Shown here: positions 37,601 through 51,100 of the stretch, in pieces
How positions within the stretch are numbered: the first letter of the stretch is position 1
Layout: every line of letters starts with the position of its first letter
Source of the DNA: Anseranas semipalmata
Lineage: Eukaryota > Chordata > Aves > Anseriformes > Anseranatidae
Direction: 5' to 3'
NCBI GenBank assembly: GCA_013399115.1
Contig: VXAA01004234.1
Location: 385,320 to 449,319, forward strand
DNA length: 64,000 nucleotides
Program-made: the position numbers and the translations under genes
Notes under the pieces: generated by a model
The model's input: the letters and a program-made list of their open reading frames with translations, nothing else
Told to the model about the DNA's origin: nothing
Database searches by the model: none

Positions 37601-40600
37601 TCCGCCTTTCCCTCATTTACCACTCTGAAACTATTTGTGTTTTATTGTTTACCCCCTATAAGAGTTTTTCCACAAACTTCCTACTCTGTACATACAAAGC
37701 AGCAATGTGAGGAGGAGGTGAGTACTTTAAACCAGATTAATCTTGTATCCTTTTAAGGATGTGGAACCTAAGGCACAGAATGATATATTTTGCCCAGAAC
37801 AAAGCTAGTTGATATTCAGGATAGGAAGGAAAAGACTCCCAAACCCCTCATGTCTTGACATTGACTTTTATTTTATCCATTATTTTGTTATTCAGGCAGA
37901 GCAAAGATTCAAATGAACCATATTCTTACAAGATGCATTCCCTTTGGGAAGTACTGGGTAAAATTCCCCAGGCTACATATTTCAGGAAGTCAGACTAGGT
38001 GGTTATTTTTGTCTGCATGTGTTGGCAGTTTTGAAGACTAGAAAACTATTTGAATTCTCTGCATTGTTAGAAGTCAAAATCATGCCAGGGACTGTGTGAA
38101 CAATTTAACAGTGTGAGGGTCAATACTCGGAAATGTACCCAGGACCAGTTTAGTTTAGTTTAAATGTAGTCAGACTAAAGAGTTATGCTGGCATTCACCT
38201 GCAGATAAAGTTGTGGACAGGAACTAGTTCATTTCTGGTCAGCTTCCAAATCCAGTTGGGGAAGGCTCAAAGCATGCATGCCCCATTGCAAACAGGTGAA
38301 GCAGCAGATCAGTAGGTTAACATCACAAATTTTCAAGATGATTTTTTTTTTTTACTTCTTTTTTTGCTTCTGCTGTTGCAGACACATGGGACAAAGAGAC
38401 CAGGGAACACAATGTGCTCAGAGTATTTCAGCCACTCAAGAAAAGTCAGCAGCACTTCCCTGAAATGTGAGTTAAAGTTTGCTGGCCATGGTACATGCCA
38501 GTCCTTACTGTTTCATAAGCGTGCATGGTGAACAGAGATGTTACAGAAATAGTTTGCCCAGATTTGCACAACAACTTAACAGAAAAAAAAAATGGGGACA
38601 AGATCTACACATTGTTACTGCCTCTTTTGTAACCCCTCCACCTTGCACCCATGAGGTTGAAGGCATTAGCTCCACAAAGGTGATGTGATATGCCTTTGGA
38701 GAAGTGATCTGGCACTACAGCAAGACTTGGACAGCTTCTGATAGGCCAAGAGAAGGAAACTTGTGGGAGGAGGTGGAGTCACAAGGATTAATTGGTACAG
38801 ATCTAAGGAGAGTGGAAAGATATAACATTGAGTAAGGAGAATAGGTCTGAACTATGTCAAGTGTTAGAAATGTGAAGGAGAAACCAAATGTAATTTAGTC
38901 AATAGAGGTAGGTAGATAGGATTTGGGAATGCTAGAGGTTTGGAGGTATAACTGAACAATTATTCTGTACTCACAGTGTATATTATTGTATATTATCCAG
39001 GCATCAGCTCTTGGACAGATCTGGAGAAAGAACCTTGTGTTAGATGAACTTTTGATTTTGTATAGATATATTTTATTGAAAATGGCAGACCAACTGCCCC
39101 ATTCATCTGAACTCTTTCATGGCAGAATTTCCACCAACATGGACAGCTGCCTTCTGATCATCTTCTCGATGGGCAATCATAAGAGTGTGAGTGGGGTAAA
39201 GGAAGAAAGTGAGAGACTGGGAGCAGGAGACAGAGAAAAGTTAATTAGCTGCACATGAATTTTGAGAACGTGATGTTTCTACAAGTGAACACATGCAATA
39301 CACTTAAGAAGAGATCTTTAACCTTCAGAGGAAGGACCTGAATTCAGTGAAGAGAAAAAACAGGACAGAAGGAACAAAACAGAATGAACAAGCTTCAGAA
39401 GACTTCTGTCACTCATCACAGTGATGTGAGAAGGAGACTAAAGTCAAGAAGTCAAAAGCCCTAAGCACATTTTTACTAACTTTCTGTCTGTTTTTCTTCC
39501 TTTCTTCCTTCTTGACCAACTCGTTATGTCTGAGCTGATCTTAACAGCTCACCAAGTTATCAGCACCAAAGAAATGCTGTGTAAAATGCAGCCATTTGAT
39601 TTACGTCACACACCTGGGGTCTTACTATTTGAAAAATAATAAAATGACTCTGTCATAATGAACCTTTTTCCTTTCACTGTTCCCACAGCAAGTATTTCAT
39701 AGAATTTCATGACAGTATGTGAATGATTAATGCCACTTGACAGAGTTGGTGAATTAGGAGGCAGTATTTGCTCTGTGGTATTGAAAGAATGCATTTGGAA
39801 TTGGCGCACTGCTCATCTTTGTGGATGTCACTAAGAGCACAGTTTCAGTAATGCCTCTGCTCTTCTACTGTAACTTTACTACCTTCTTATTACTGTAACT
39901 CTCCTCTTCACATTATTTCCCTCTTTTTGTTCATGAGCTAACTTAGGAGTTTATGGACTTTCTTGGAAGACTATTTATTCTTTGGGATCTCTGTGTATGT
40001 TCTACTTTTTGTGAGACTGGGAAATCAGAGCTAAACCCCATGTAGCCGTTTCTGAAGATATTTTTCACCCTTTCACCTTTTCACCTTTGGAACAAGTTCA
40101 GTGCCCTGCAATGTCTTTTCATGGTGCTAAACAACAACATGAAATAACACCACTACACAGAACTGCAACATGTCCCTCTCACTATTTTGCACACTATGTG
40201 CAAATTTTGTGTCAAAAGGATGTTGCAAAGACCTAGGCCAAATGATCTGCAGTATGAGTATGGCTGACCCACACTGGATGGTCACAGCCTTGACTGCTGT
40301 GGGGTACCTGGGAGGGGACAGTCTCTCTGGTACAGCTATGAGGACAATATAAATATACCACAATATGACCTTGGCCTTGGTCTGGTCTTTTTGGTAAAGA
40401 GAGTGGACATTCTTGCACTACAATGGATTTGCACAGGGAAAAAGGTTTGGACTTTGTGCAATGAATAGAAGATTTTTACCACATGCCAGCATGCTGCTGA
40501 CGAGGTCTCATCAAAAATGCACCATGACCATGTCTCCCCCTTGATTCCTCTGTAAAGTATGTAGCAACCTGTGTCTACGCCACAGGAAAAGCTGTTTGAA

Positions 40601-41310
40601 CAGATCATCCTCGGGACTTGACACCGAATGCGATACCACACTCGAGAGTCTGTGTAGTACTTTCTGTTTGTGACTCTGTTTATCATACTACAAGTCTTGA
40701 TTATTCTAATGACACTGGGCCACTTCAGAAACACATTGTTTATACCCCCAAGGAGTTTGCTGTGCACACAAATATTCTCAATCTACTGTATAAACAAATG
40801 TGTTATTCAGCAGACAGCTGCAGTTCTGCTGCTGATAACTGGCAGAGGGACTGACAACAACACAGCAAATATTACCACCTCCTCTAAGTAGTCTGCAGGC
40901 TTGTACAGAGACTGGATTTGTTCTCCATCATTTCAGCAGGCTCTGCAGCTTGCATTCCTGTCTGCTGTTGGTAGATTTTTGCTTAAAATGAAAACCTTAA
41001 CTCTGGATGCTGAATCTAAATCTTCATTTTGTCCTCTTTGAGCAAATACCTGACCAGGGCTTTCAGAAAGTCAGTTTTCAGACAGCTTTGGGAATGCATT
41101 GAACACATTTGCTTCTTTATTAAAACCACAAAGTTGCAGGAAGGTGTGATTTGGCAAATCATGGAGGTGTTTTTTTCACTGAAATTGTGGTATTGTTGGC
41201 ATTCCCTACTTCAGTCACCCATGCTGATTCACACAAGTGCATTGTTTGGATAATGGTTTTAGAAAGAGACCTTCTAAGGTGTTTAAAGTGTTTACAGCCT
41301 GAATTTCACT

Positions 41311-41375
41311 TGGAGGTGTAGGAGAAGAGAGGAGAATAAAAGAGAGAAAGAGGAGAGGAATAAGGGAAGAGATTC
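41311..41375 (+). repeat. Purine-rich tract
   Basis: About 65 bp almost only A and G (GGAGAAGAGAGGAGAATAAA and similar). Low complexity; no function assigned. Confidence 0.85.
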
Positions 41376-42028
41376 TCCAGTCAGTTGCACTAAGTTACAG
41401 AAGGATGGCTGAGATGACTCAAAATGAAATCATTGAGTTTGATGGGCTAAATAAGGCATGGCTGAAATCATATTCTGGTACATGGAACTGGAAGCCATCA
41501 GAGGTCATCAAAGGCATCTCCGTGTTGAAATCAATGGGACTTAGCAATTGCATACTGGCTTCTGGTTTCTGACTCTGAACATTTGTCTCTCTCTTTCAAT
41601 TGTCTTGGGAATACTGAAGTTAAATTTCCTTCCCTCTTTCCTTTGAGTCTGGTGGGTGAGGGTTATCCATAAGACTATCAGAAGCTAATCAAAATTACAA
41701 GAAAGTAGAAAACCCCATCGTGCTGTTCCAACCATGAAATGAGGGATACAGATTCACTGTTACACAAATAAGACCTTTGAGAACTACAAAGTACCTTAGT
41801 TGCTTCAAGGAAATCAGTCTTGTTTAGGACTATACCCACAAACACAAATTACCATCAATCTGCCTTAGCTATTGGGTTAATACTCTACAATTGACTATGC
41901 TGGTCTGTAGAGATCAGTGTTTTGAGGTTTTATTTCTGATCATTATATTTTCTGTGTTTCCTAGTTTTTTTTCCTCCAATATCACTTTTTCTAGCTGTGG
42001 ATCAGTCCCTCTTTAAATGGAAAGGTGT

Positions 42029-42050
42029 CACACACACACACACACACACA
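42029..42050 (+). repeat. (CA)11 microsatellite
   Basis: Eleven uninterrupted CA units followed by A6. A second short CA stretch lies at about 42131-42143. Confidence 0.97.
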
Positions 42051-43670
42051 AAAAAAGGATGAGCAAAAGGTTCATTAGATAAATATGTTATTGCCATTGT
42101 CAGTCCTTTGCTGCCTTCATTTTATTTGGTTCACACACACACAGACAGTAACATTTACAGAGAAGTCTCTGTAGATGTGAAAGAAATATAAAGAAATTAA
42201 GCAACTTGTTCAATGGGTCCCAATCCTTTTCTGCTTGTAAATGTTTTGTGTCACTGGAGCCATAAAGGTCACCCTGATTGCTCACTTAGTATTTTTATGG
42301 TCTGTTTCATTACTTTTTTTTTTTTTTTTTTTATGTGTGCATCCTAACCTGCATAACATTATTTCATACCTCTCTGGATTTGTGGTTTGGGGTTATGGGG
42401 AGAGTGGACTGTCCCACCAAGGCAAGAAGACACAAGCATTGGTCTCTGTCATCAGTGTTGTTAGCTATCATTCAAGGCTTCTCAGAAATTTAGGTAGGAT
42501 GGAGGAGTAACTAGTATCAGGCCAAGGATGGGATTTTTCTGTTGCAGAAAAGAGAAACAGAGGAAAACACAGAGCTGGGACAGAGAGACGGGAAAAAGTC
42601 TTCGGAGGTAAATTGGTCCTGAGGGAAGGTGAGGAGGGGCAGTGGCTGGTACTCAACTAGGAGTTGCTTCCCAGCAGAGGCAGCTGCTTTGCCTTGCCAG
42701 GGCTCTGCCATACATGAAATATTCAATCTGATGGACATTTTAGAGTCCAAGCAGTCTGCTTTCCTGGGCACCTGTCTGCCTTTGACCAGGTCTGATGCTC
42801 ATCATGGGAAAAGGAACACCCAGAGAAGAGCCACCCCATTTTATTATGATTTGTTGTTTTCTTGTAACACCAGGACACCGGCACTGGTGTAGCTGAAAGT
42901 GACTGAGCCCTGTTCAATGTTTAGTCTGTGAGGGGTTGAGCAGAGCCATTTGTCCTGACTCCTTTGTCCTTTCTTTCAGGCCAAGATTTCAATAAAAATA
43001 TTATCTTTTCTTCATGGAGTTGTTTATAGTTTTACTCTGTCTTAGTTTTGTACCTTGACTAGTTAACCACTATCTTCTAATTACACTCCCATGAATTTGA
43101 AGAATAGAAGGACCATTATTTTAATGCCTTTGACTTGTTTCATACTGCAAGACACAAGGATTCTTCTATCAGGCCTGCAACTTCTGGTTGAACTAGGGAG
43201 TCTCTTTAGGAAAGACATCTAATCTTGATTTAAAGACTTCTTTAAAGACTACTTAACAACTCATCAAGCTTGTCTGGGGTTTCTTCTTTGGTTTATAGAA
43301 GTAATGAACCGAGTCCCCCATCCTCCCCTCCTGGAGATACTTCTTAATGGAAAGTAAAAATGCCACAATTACGACACACCATGTGTGGGACATAAAACCT
43401 CACTCTCTCTCTAGTATCTGTATCGTATTTAATAAAGTACCAACAGAGCAGCAATAATGTACACTGGGAATCAGGCATCATAAATAAAAGGAGGAAAATG
43501 TAATAATGGGAAGTTGGAGAAAAATATGAAAGCAGCTGTAAGAACAGAAACAGACAAGGAAAAAAAAAATTAAAACCTCACAGCCAGGCATGGAAACAGC
43601 ACATTTTAAATTAGGTACACTTTTGAATGATTCTCTCTGAATAGAGGAAGAGATATACAGGCATGCATGT

Positions 43671-43699
43671 ACATACACACACACACATGCACACACACG
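43671..43699 (+). repeat. Imperfect (CA)n microsatellite
   Basis: An ACAT/ACAC array interrupted by ATGC, about 29 bp. It gives rise to a Cys/Val-rich chance frame on the minus strand. Confidence 0.9.
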
Positions 43700-46674
43700 A
43701 CTTGCCAGATCTTACCAGATGATGTAGTTGAGGCTGGCTGAACTTAATTAACTTGGATGAGTGGTTTTAGATTTTAACCTTCCTTGTTTATTTGCTTTCA
43801 CTGTGCAGTGGTAAAGACTTTCAGACATGGAGGGAAGAGGAGGGAGAAAAGGAGGGGTGAAGTGGCTCTTGAAGAAAACAATAAGCAGCTCCATATTTGA
43901 CCATTTAATTGGTTTTAAAGATGCAGATGCTCAGCTGCTGTATAACAGCCCAGCTCTGATACTGACCTACACCAGTTGAGATTCTGGCCCTCGGAAGTTT
44001 TTTGTCTCTGGATTTCAAAGATAGCTAATAGCTGCTTTTTGCTACAACCATGTCTGTGTTGCTAAACAACTGACTTCAGGGGCCTGTTGTCTAGCACTAA
44101 ATCCACCTGATGTGATTTGACCATTTCCATATTTCTCTTAGCTTCCAAAACAAGCTGTTCACATCTAAATTCCTTTATAGGAATGGTCTCTGGCTCTTGC
44201 TAGCTCCTAGACCATGCCTGGGAATTGTTTGGGAAAGTGCTAATTGGCCTGGGCTGAGGACTTGGCTAGGAATGGAGGAAGAATGAGCACCTGTGCTCTG
44301 GTGTAATTAACTAATTTGGGCATTGCCTAAGCATCTAGAAAAAGGTAGTATATATACACAAGGACATCATGGGTCCTCCATATCTGAGTTTACGTATATT
44401 AGGACCTTTAACTCCCCTAAAGATCTTTTCCTTAGTCTCTGACAAGTTACTTAATCCATTCAGGGGCAAATACAGATTTTGACATGGTCTCCAACACCAT
44501 TTAGGAGGCTGCCTCTCAGCCCTGCACACCTTTCTTGTTCCAGTCTTTAGATTTCATGTGATCCATATAGCAGGGGATTGCAATAGGGGTCTTTACAAGA
44601 TAGCCAAGGGACTTTTCTCAGTTAGGTCAGGTTTTATGTACGGATGTCTGAGGGTTTCTGTGGAGAAAATAATCCACATCTGAGAAAGAGAAAAATCATC
44701 TTGTATAATTCGAGAGGGATGTATGGGCAGAGTTTAACTTTGATGAAAATTGCTGAGGTCCAAGCTGTAGCCAAGATCTGAGGCAGATGTGGGTTCCCAC
44801 TTGCCTGCTGAGGGATCCTCAGTGCGCTTCTGCTGCGTGTCAGAAATAGAGCTGGCCTGGCCTGGACTGCAACAGTCTGGTGATGACTACCGAAGAAAAT
44901 TAAAGCACCAACAGGAAGCAACGGAGGGCCACAAATGTCTGTCCATCTGTAATCTCAGACCTTTGTTCTGGCCATTTGCTCCTGACTGAGAATCTCAGCT
45001 CACTGCTCCCGAGGAAGGTGGATTAGTCCCTTGCACATAAACACATGCCAACTTGCCATGGGGGAAACTCATTCCTGACCTCAGCGCTGACAGTCAGTGC
45101 GGATGAGCAAGAATCACCATGGGTAAGGATTTAACCTGACAATGAAAAGACTGACAGCCACGCTTAAAAGTGCAGTTCGGCTCTGAAAAGTGACAATGTG
45201 AAAATGGCACTTTCTTACTCAGCAGATCAGCTCCCTGGGTCTGATTTGCTGCCTTAGCACTCAAAAATAATAAGAAAAATGCAGAAGGAATATTTTACTT
45301 GTGTCAATACAGTTGAAACACCATTCTTCTCTAACTTTCAGATCAACTGAGCTGTACAGTGAAGTTCTTCATTGCAGTGAAGCCTTTCAGAGCTCAGATT
45401 GATGCAAATAGTCCCACTTGGTTTCTCAGATACTGCTGTCAAGGCTTCTGTGGGGTGCAGGGGGATATGAAAAGAAATCCTGGGTACAGTTACAGGTCAT
45501 TTCCACCTGTGGGTGGGAGGGAGAGGGAATGATGAGAGTTCAGGGTTTAGCATCTACGTTTTTCTGAAGTCAGCTTCAGAAGTAGAGGAAAGTGTCTCTG
45601 AAGACCTTGAAAAACTTCAATGCTTCTCAAGTTAACCATGTCTTTGCTAAGCGGATAGGAAGCCAGTAGAACTGAGGAGGTGCTTATGTCTGCTCAAGGT
45701 CTTGTCTTCTTCAGGAAAGTTGTTGAATGAGAAAGAATCGGTTATTTAAAACAAACAACTAAATAAATAAAATATTGTGATGGTGATGTCCATCATTTTT
45801 AGCATGAAGACCTAACAGAGGAATCACCTTAGTGAAAGACCAAGGTCCCGGGCCCTTCTCAACCTGCAGTTGCTTGAGCTTCTAGATCTCACTCACGAGT
45901 CTCACCTGCTCTCTGGAATGTGGATGTGTTTTACCTTAGATTAATTTTTCGATAAGAAACAGAAACAGTCTCTGGGCTGGGGATGAAAACACCAGGTGTC
46001 TCTTTCCCTTGCCAGATGCTCTTGACAAGGCATGGGGCAGGTTCCCTCTTGCCTGATGTCTATCTGGTCCCATGATCTTACATTCCTGGCTGTACACTCA
46101 CAGAGTGCCCTATAAGATGGTGGTTACAATGTCCTCTTGGGATGCGTAAATAGATGGTTTCCAACCATTCAGGCTAAGGTGATCCTGATGCCCACGTCTC
46201 TTTCTTCTTCAGTGCATGCTGTAAAACATTATGTTACGGAGGCAAATGTGGGTGGCCTCATCATTATGAAGAAAGGACTGTGTTTGAAGTACAGGGTAGT
46301 TGGTGCTTATGCTGTCCTAGGGGGCTTGGGTCGTGATGAGGTCTGAGAGGATTGGTTGACTTGATTTTTCTTCATAGGATAAACACTCTGACCTCACTTG
46401 TTCAGGTGAATGTTGACACTAGTATTAATGGTTCTAAAAGTCTGTGACCTGGATTTCTGCCAGCTGCCTGGTAGGTTTAAGTCCTAACTTCAGAAAGTCC
46501 TGGGTCCATATATTCTTACCTCTTGCTTCCTCTAAAATGAGTATGTTAGCCATGGAAAACTGGATAGACAGAGTGGGTGAAGTTTCTTCCAGAAAGGAGT
46601 ATCTCTAAAAACCTGTGCAGTTCTAGACATGTTTTCTTATTACCCCCAAATATTTGTTCTTGACAAGAAGGAAG

Positions 46675-46698
46675 AAAAAAAAAAAAAAAAAAAAAAAA
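46675..46698 (+). repeat. A24 homopolymer
   Basis: The longest uninterrupted A run in the window. No retroposed gene can be seen upstream, so I treat it as a simple repeat. Confidence 0.95.
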
Positions 46699-47639
46699 GG
46701 AATAAAAGGGAAGCCCCCTTTCCCCAAAGAATAAACAGCAAAAGACACAATTTTTTCATTGTTTTACAGTCCAGTAGATATCCTGTGGTGGATATTTGAC
46801 TCTCACAGGGTCTCTAGCTATATTAACTCTATCATGGACTCAGGAAGAGAATTGTAATAAAATGCAATAAAATGTTATTGATACAAACACCACTTTTTCC
46901 TGATCAGAATTTCAGCAGTCCAATGTCATACGAACCAGACATGAGGCACCCCAGCACTAGGCCTCTTTTCCCAAAATACAGCTTGATTTTAGCTCATGAG
47001 GTGCTTGCAGGGTGATATTAGCCAGCTGTCACTGGAGGATCCGTTGATATTAATGGCAACTGGCATGTCTATTCAGTGAGCTGAGCTCATCTCTGCAAAA
47101 TCAGATGGACTTTATTTCAAACACAAAAAGGAAATCAGAAGAAGCCAAGTGAAAAGACAAAACTGCTGCTGACTTGAACAGTCCAGGAATTCATCTCCTG
47201 AATGCAGTCCTCAATGAGTTCAAGGAAGCCACAGGACAAGACTGGGTCTGCCAGAGGTTTCCTCATTGCTAGTATCAAGTAATTTATTGAACCTCAGTCC
47301 TTGCCTCTTAAGTTTCATGTCTGTGCATCTGAGTCTATGACTTTAACAATGAACTAAAATACTGGCTGGCAACATTTGGTTTGTGGCTTGCCAGTCAAAA
47401 TGCATTCTACATCCTGCCAGACTAGTTTTTCATGTGTGCTCCAGGGTAGCAAGCATTAGGCCTGCAATTCACCCAAGGATATGCATAACTTAAAGTCTAG
47501 GAGTAGACCTGTAGACTTCAGTGTGAGTACAAATGTGTTTACACACCTTAGCAATTCACTCATTAGTACATAAAACTCATATTATGTTTCTGTCAAAGGG
47601 AAATTTGAAGTTCACTTTCCGAATGCCAAAGGTCTGTGC

Positions 47640-48130
47640 ATTTACCAAGAACATCATTTAGCTTTCCCAGGCTCAATTCCTTGGGGCCAGAGAAATTGTA
47701 TAAAGGGGAAAATCACCCCAAATGGCCTTTTTTTGTACCACAAGGATGAAAGCAAAAATTCATTAGATAAAAAGAATGCCTACATTTATTGTTAAATATT
47801 GGAAGTGTAATTTAAATGAGAAAGGCAAGTTGAATGCAAAGCAATTACTGACACTTAATATTAGTTGGACTAATAAAGCAGCAATTAAACCTCATTATAC
47901 AGCCATAAAATTGATGTGTAATAGATTGATTGCACCAAATGCTCATACCAATGTTTGATGGCATATCATAGGCAAGGTGAACTTGTTCATTTAATTGGCA
48001 GATCAAAATAATTTCCTGCAATAGATTTAACCTTATTGAATTTCTTGGCTTCAGATGACATCGGTGACAGTACAAATAAATAAACAGAATGAAAGAAGAG
48101 GGAAAAAAGCTTACAGACCAGCTTGCTCTA
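47640..48130. promoter_or_regulatory. Candidate conserved non-coding element
   Basis: About 490 bp of complex AT-rich sequence without simple repeats or frames longer than chance. Many homeodomain-like cores occur: TTTAATTGGCAGATC, GCAATTAAACC, a PBX/HOX-like AGATTGATTGCAC (near 47922-47934) and TAATATTAG. The texture is that of a vertebrate developmental enhancer. Inference only; no alignment is available. Confidence 0.3.
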
Positions 48131-51100
48131 TGGCAAATACTCACTATTCCATAGTATAATATTCCTTCTCCCAGGAGAGCCACGGTTATTTGAGAATCTT
48201 CTTGCCAGCAGCATAATTTGGATCTTGCACAGCAGTGCTGCTTCATTGTTCACTCCTTGAATCGAATGTGAGGAGCTGAAGGAAGCCTACATGCAAATGT
48301 TTCACTGCATGTTTACAGCTGACACGGAATTCAGCACCTTGGAGTATATTAAGTTCAATGATTAAAAGAAATTGCTGTTGGAAACCTAAAGGGTAAACAG
48401 TGAGGGGACCATTAATAAAAATCTTTTAAACTCTCCCAGTATCATATGTAAACATTTTTATTTTGGCAATACATTCATAAATAATGTTTATATTTAATCA
48501 GTGTCTAAGGGTCCAGTGTACCAGCTTCGTTGTCTTTTTTAATACAAATTATTTATATTGGTTCATGTGACAAATATATAAATAAAAGGCTCAATTTCTT
48601 AATGGCTATAAAGCAGAATATTTGCTGAAGACAAAATTTTGGGCTTTGGTTCTTACAGCTTTTCATATCACTCACCTCAGTAAAGTCACATAATGACCCA
48701 TTATCCTTAGCTACCCAGTTTTCTGTTTCAAAGCAGCATTACTAAATCCAAGCCATCATGCAACAATAAAGCTAAACGAATGATCACATTCTCTGCTCCT
48801 GCAACACCCACCTTGGTCAAGAGAGCTTTACCTTTCTATATGGATCTCATCTCTGCAGCAAACAAAAGATTCATAAACTTCATCACCCTCACATCAGAGG
48901 AACCCTTTGTGGGGAATAGTCTGTCTGAAAGACAAAGTTACTTTGACTTACCCTGAGGAACCTGTGACCAAGTAGGATTTTAAATGCTGATCTCCTCTAC
49001 AGCTAACCAGAAAAGAGTATGTGTTTTCTGTAAGGGGAAAAAAAAAAAAAAAAATCTATTGTAAAAATGCAGAGAAGACTGAGGTCAATGGAAAAAAAAT
49101 GCTTTCGAGGTCAGGATTTTCTCAAGGATTTTAGACAATGTTACATATTAAAATCCAGGGATGGAAGTAAAGGAGATAAGAGGGCTATAGGCCATCCCTC
49201 ATATTAGTGTATGGTTTAGCTAGTAACTTCCCTTTTAATCCTCAAAAATCCACAACCCAAAATCACAGAATCAGCAAATGTGTCATTTTTATCAGACTTT
49301 GAGTTTCGAACTAATTCTGTGAGAAATTTATCCCTTGCAGAGTCCTGTTGTTCTTGTGAACCTTTCTCTTTTCTTGGCCTGTGATGTGCTTTGGTTCATG
49401 CTGATCAACTATAGTTTGAACTTATTTCTCTGTTCCAGCAGAGCAGTGACCTCAGGTCAGATTCATTACTCCCTCATACTACAGAGCTAAAGCTCCTTAT
49501 TTTGAAATTCCTGGAGATTCTCAGGACCAGACAGAGCTGCCATATGAACGGTACATGCTGCACTGCTATGCAGTCAGGTGAAATGGCTCTGAGCTAACAC
49601 CTTAACATGTAGCCCTCTGCTCACATACATGACTTCATGACACAAGAACATCACTGGCGTAAAAGCAGCAGAACATAGTGGGTAAATGAGATACTGCTTA
49701 AACCTGTAAGACTTTATCTGGTTTCACTCAACCATTTCTATTGTACTACATGTAAAACAATTTTATATAATGAAGAAAATCCTGAATATACCTATTTATA
49801 CTACATTTTTTTCAATACTGTACTATGTAAGTAATGAAAATAAATGCTTGATGTAGCCTTAATGAAACTGGTAGCTAAATCCCTTGAAAGTGTGCTGTTG
49901 GAGAGGGTACATACCTCCACCTAGGCAGCACACATTCTACTGCTCTAAGATGAGATTATTAAAAGTAGGACCCAGAATTTCAGTCCATATTTAGCCTATG
50001 AAGTGCTTTTAGAAATGCTGCCCACCTCATTTAAATGGAACTGCTGACAAATTGCCTCTTTCAGAAATCAGTCCTCATTTATTGTCTAAATATTAATATA
50101 AGAGCTTGATTTTTCGCACATAGACTTGTAAATCTTGATCTACATTTTGTGAAATGTCCTTTAGATTATAGCTTGAGAATTTAAATTAAATCTCTTTCTA
50201 ATATATCAGTTTTCCTGTAGAATATTTTTATAGTTCCTACACTCTCTTCAATGTGAAAAGTAAAATGCAAAATATTGGTAAGGACATTTTCTAAACACTA
50301 TTAAAATTGTCCAGGATTTTAATACTTCTTCTGAGCATCTCCCTCTAAAAGATGTTGCTGTGTTTTCAAAATCAATAAGGTCACCCCAGCTAGTATGTGT
50401 TTTGGATCCTGAATGGCTTTTCTCTGTTTGTATGCAACACCTTGTGCACACTTCTGCTTGTTCTTTCTTTATCAGTCTCCCCAGTGCATGTCAGTGCTGT
50501 TTTTATGGGAAATCTTTCATTGGGTTTATTTAGTCTAAAGTGGACCAAAAAAAAAAAAATGTGCAGCAACATGACAACAGTCTTTGAAGATGTAAAAAGA
50601 TTGCTGCAAAAGAGGGAAATGAACTGTTCTCTTTATTTTGTTGGGAGGGGAGAACTAAGAAGCTTAAAACACAGCTAGGGAGCTTTGGGAGAGGTCTCAA
50701 AGAATGTACTAACTGCAGTCATCACTAAGGCCTGAAACAGGTTGTCTGCAGAGACTGTTGAAGCTTAACAAGTTTTTAAAAAATGATTGACAGGCTGATA
50801 ACAGCAATGCTTAGAGATTTTGGCAGGAAGGTCTAAGTTTACCCCACCACAGGATTCAATATGGCCTCTTATTTGAAGAGGGTTTTGATGGGAGGCTAAT
50901 GGTGATTTGGTTAAGGTCAAAGAAAGGAGAAATGTTTTGAGGAAATTCTCTGAGGAAACAGATTTTGAAACAGAATCAAAATGATTTCCAGATGAATTTT
51001 CAACAAGGGGAAAAAAATCAGTTCAGCAAATTGCAATAAAATTTGAAAACTTGTCATCATATTTGTTAAGACATGCAGTATTGATTTGATGTTAAAAGAG

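Noticed and set aside
40336..40767. 143-codon minus-strand frame
   Set aside because: No recognisable family, starts and ends in ordinary sequence, and other frames overlap it on the plus strand.
4767..43757. 15-mer TAATTAACTTGGATG at about 4766 and again at about 43746
   Set aside because: About one or two shared 15-mers are expected by chance in 64 kb, and similarity stops on both sides.
46675..46698. A24 run as a possible tail of a processed pseudogene
   Set aside because: No coding remnant upstream and no flanking duplication seen. CR1 does not mobilise poly(A) mRNAs, so processed pseudogenes are rare in birds.
50690..50770. Weak resemblance to a CR1 ORF2 end (CTGAAACAGGTTGTCTGCAG)
   Set aside because: Similarity covers only about 20 bp and no CR1 tail follows. 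Too little to call.
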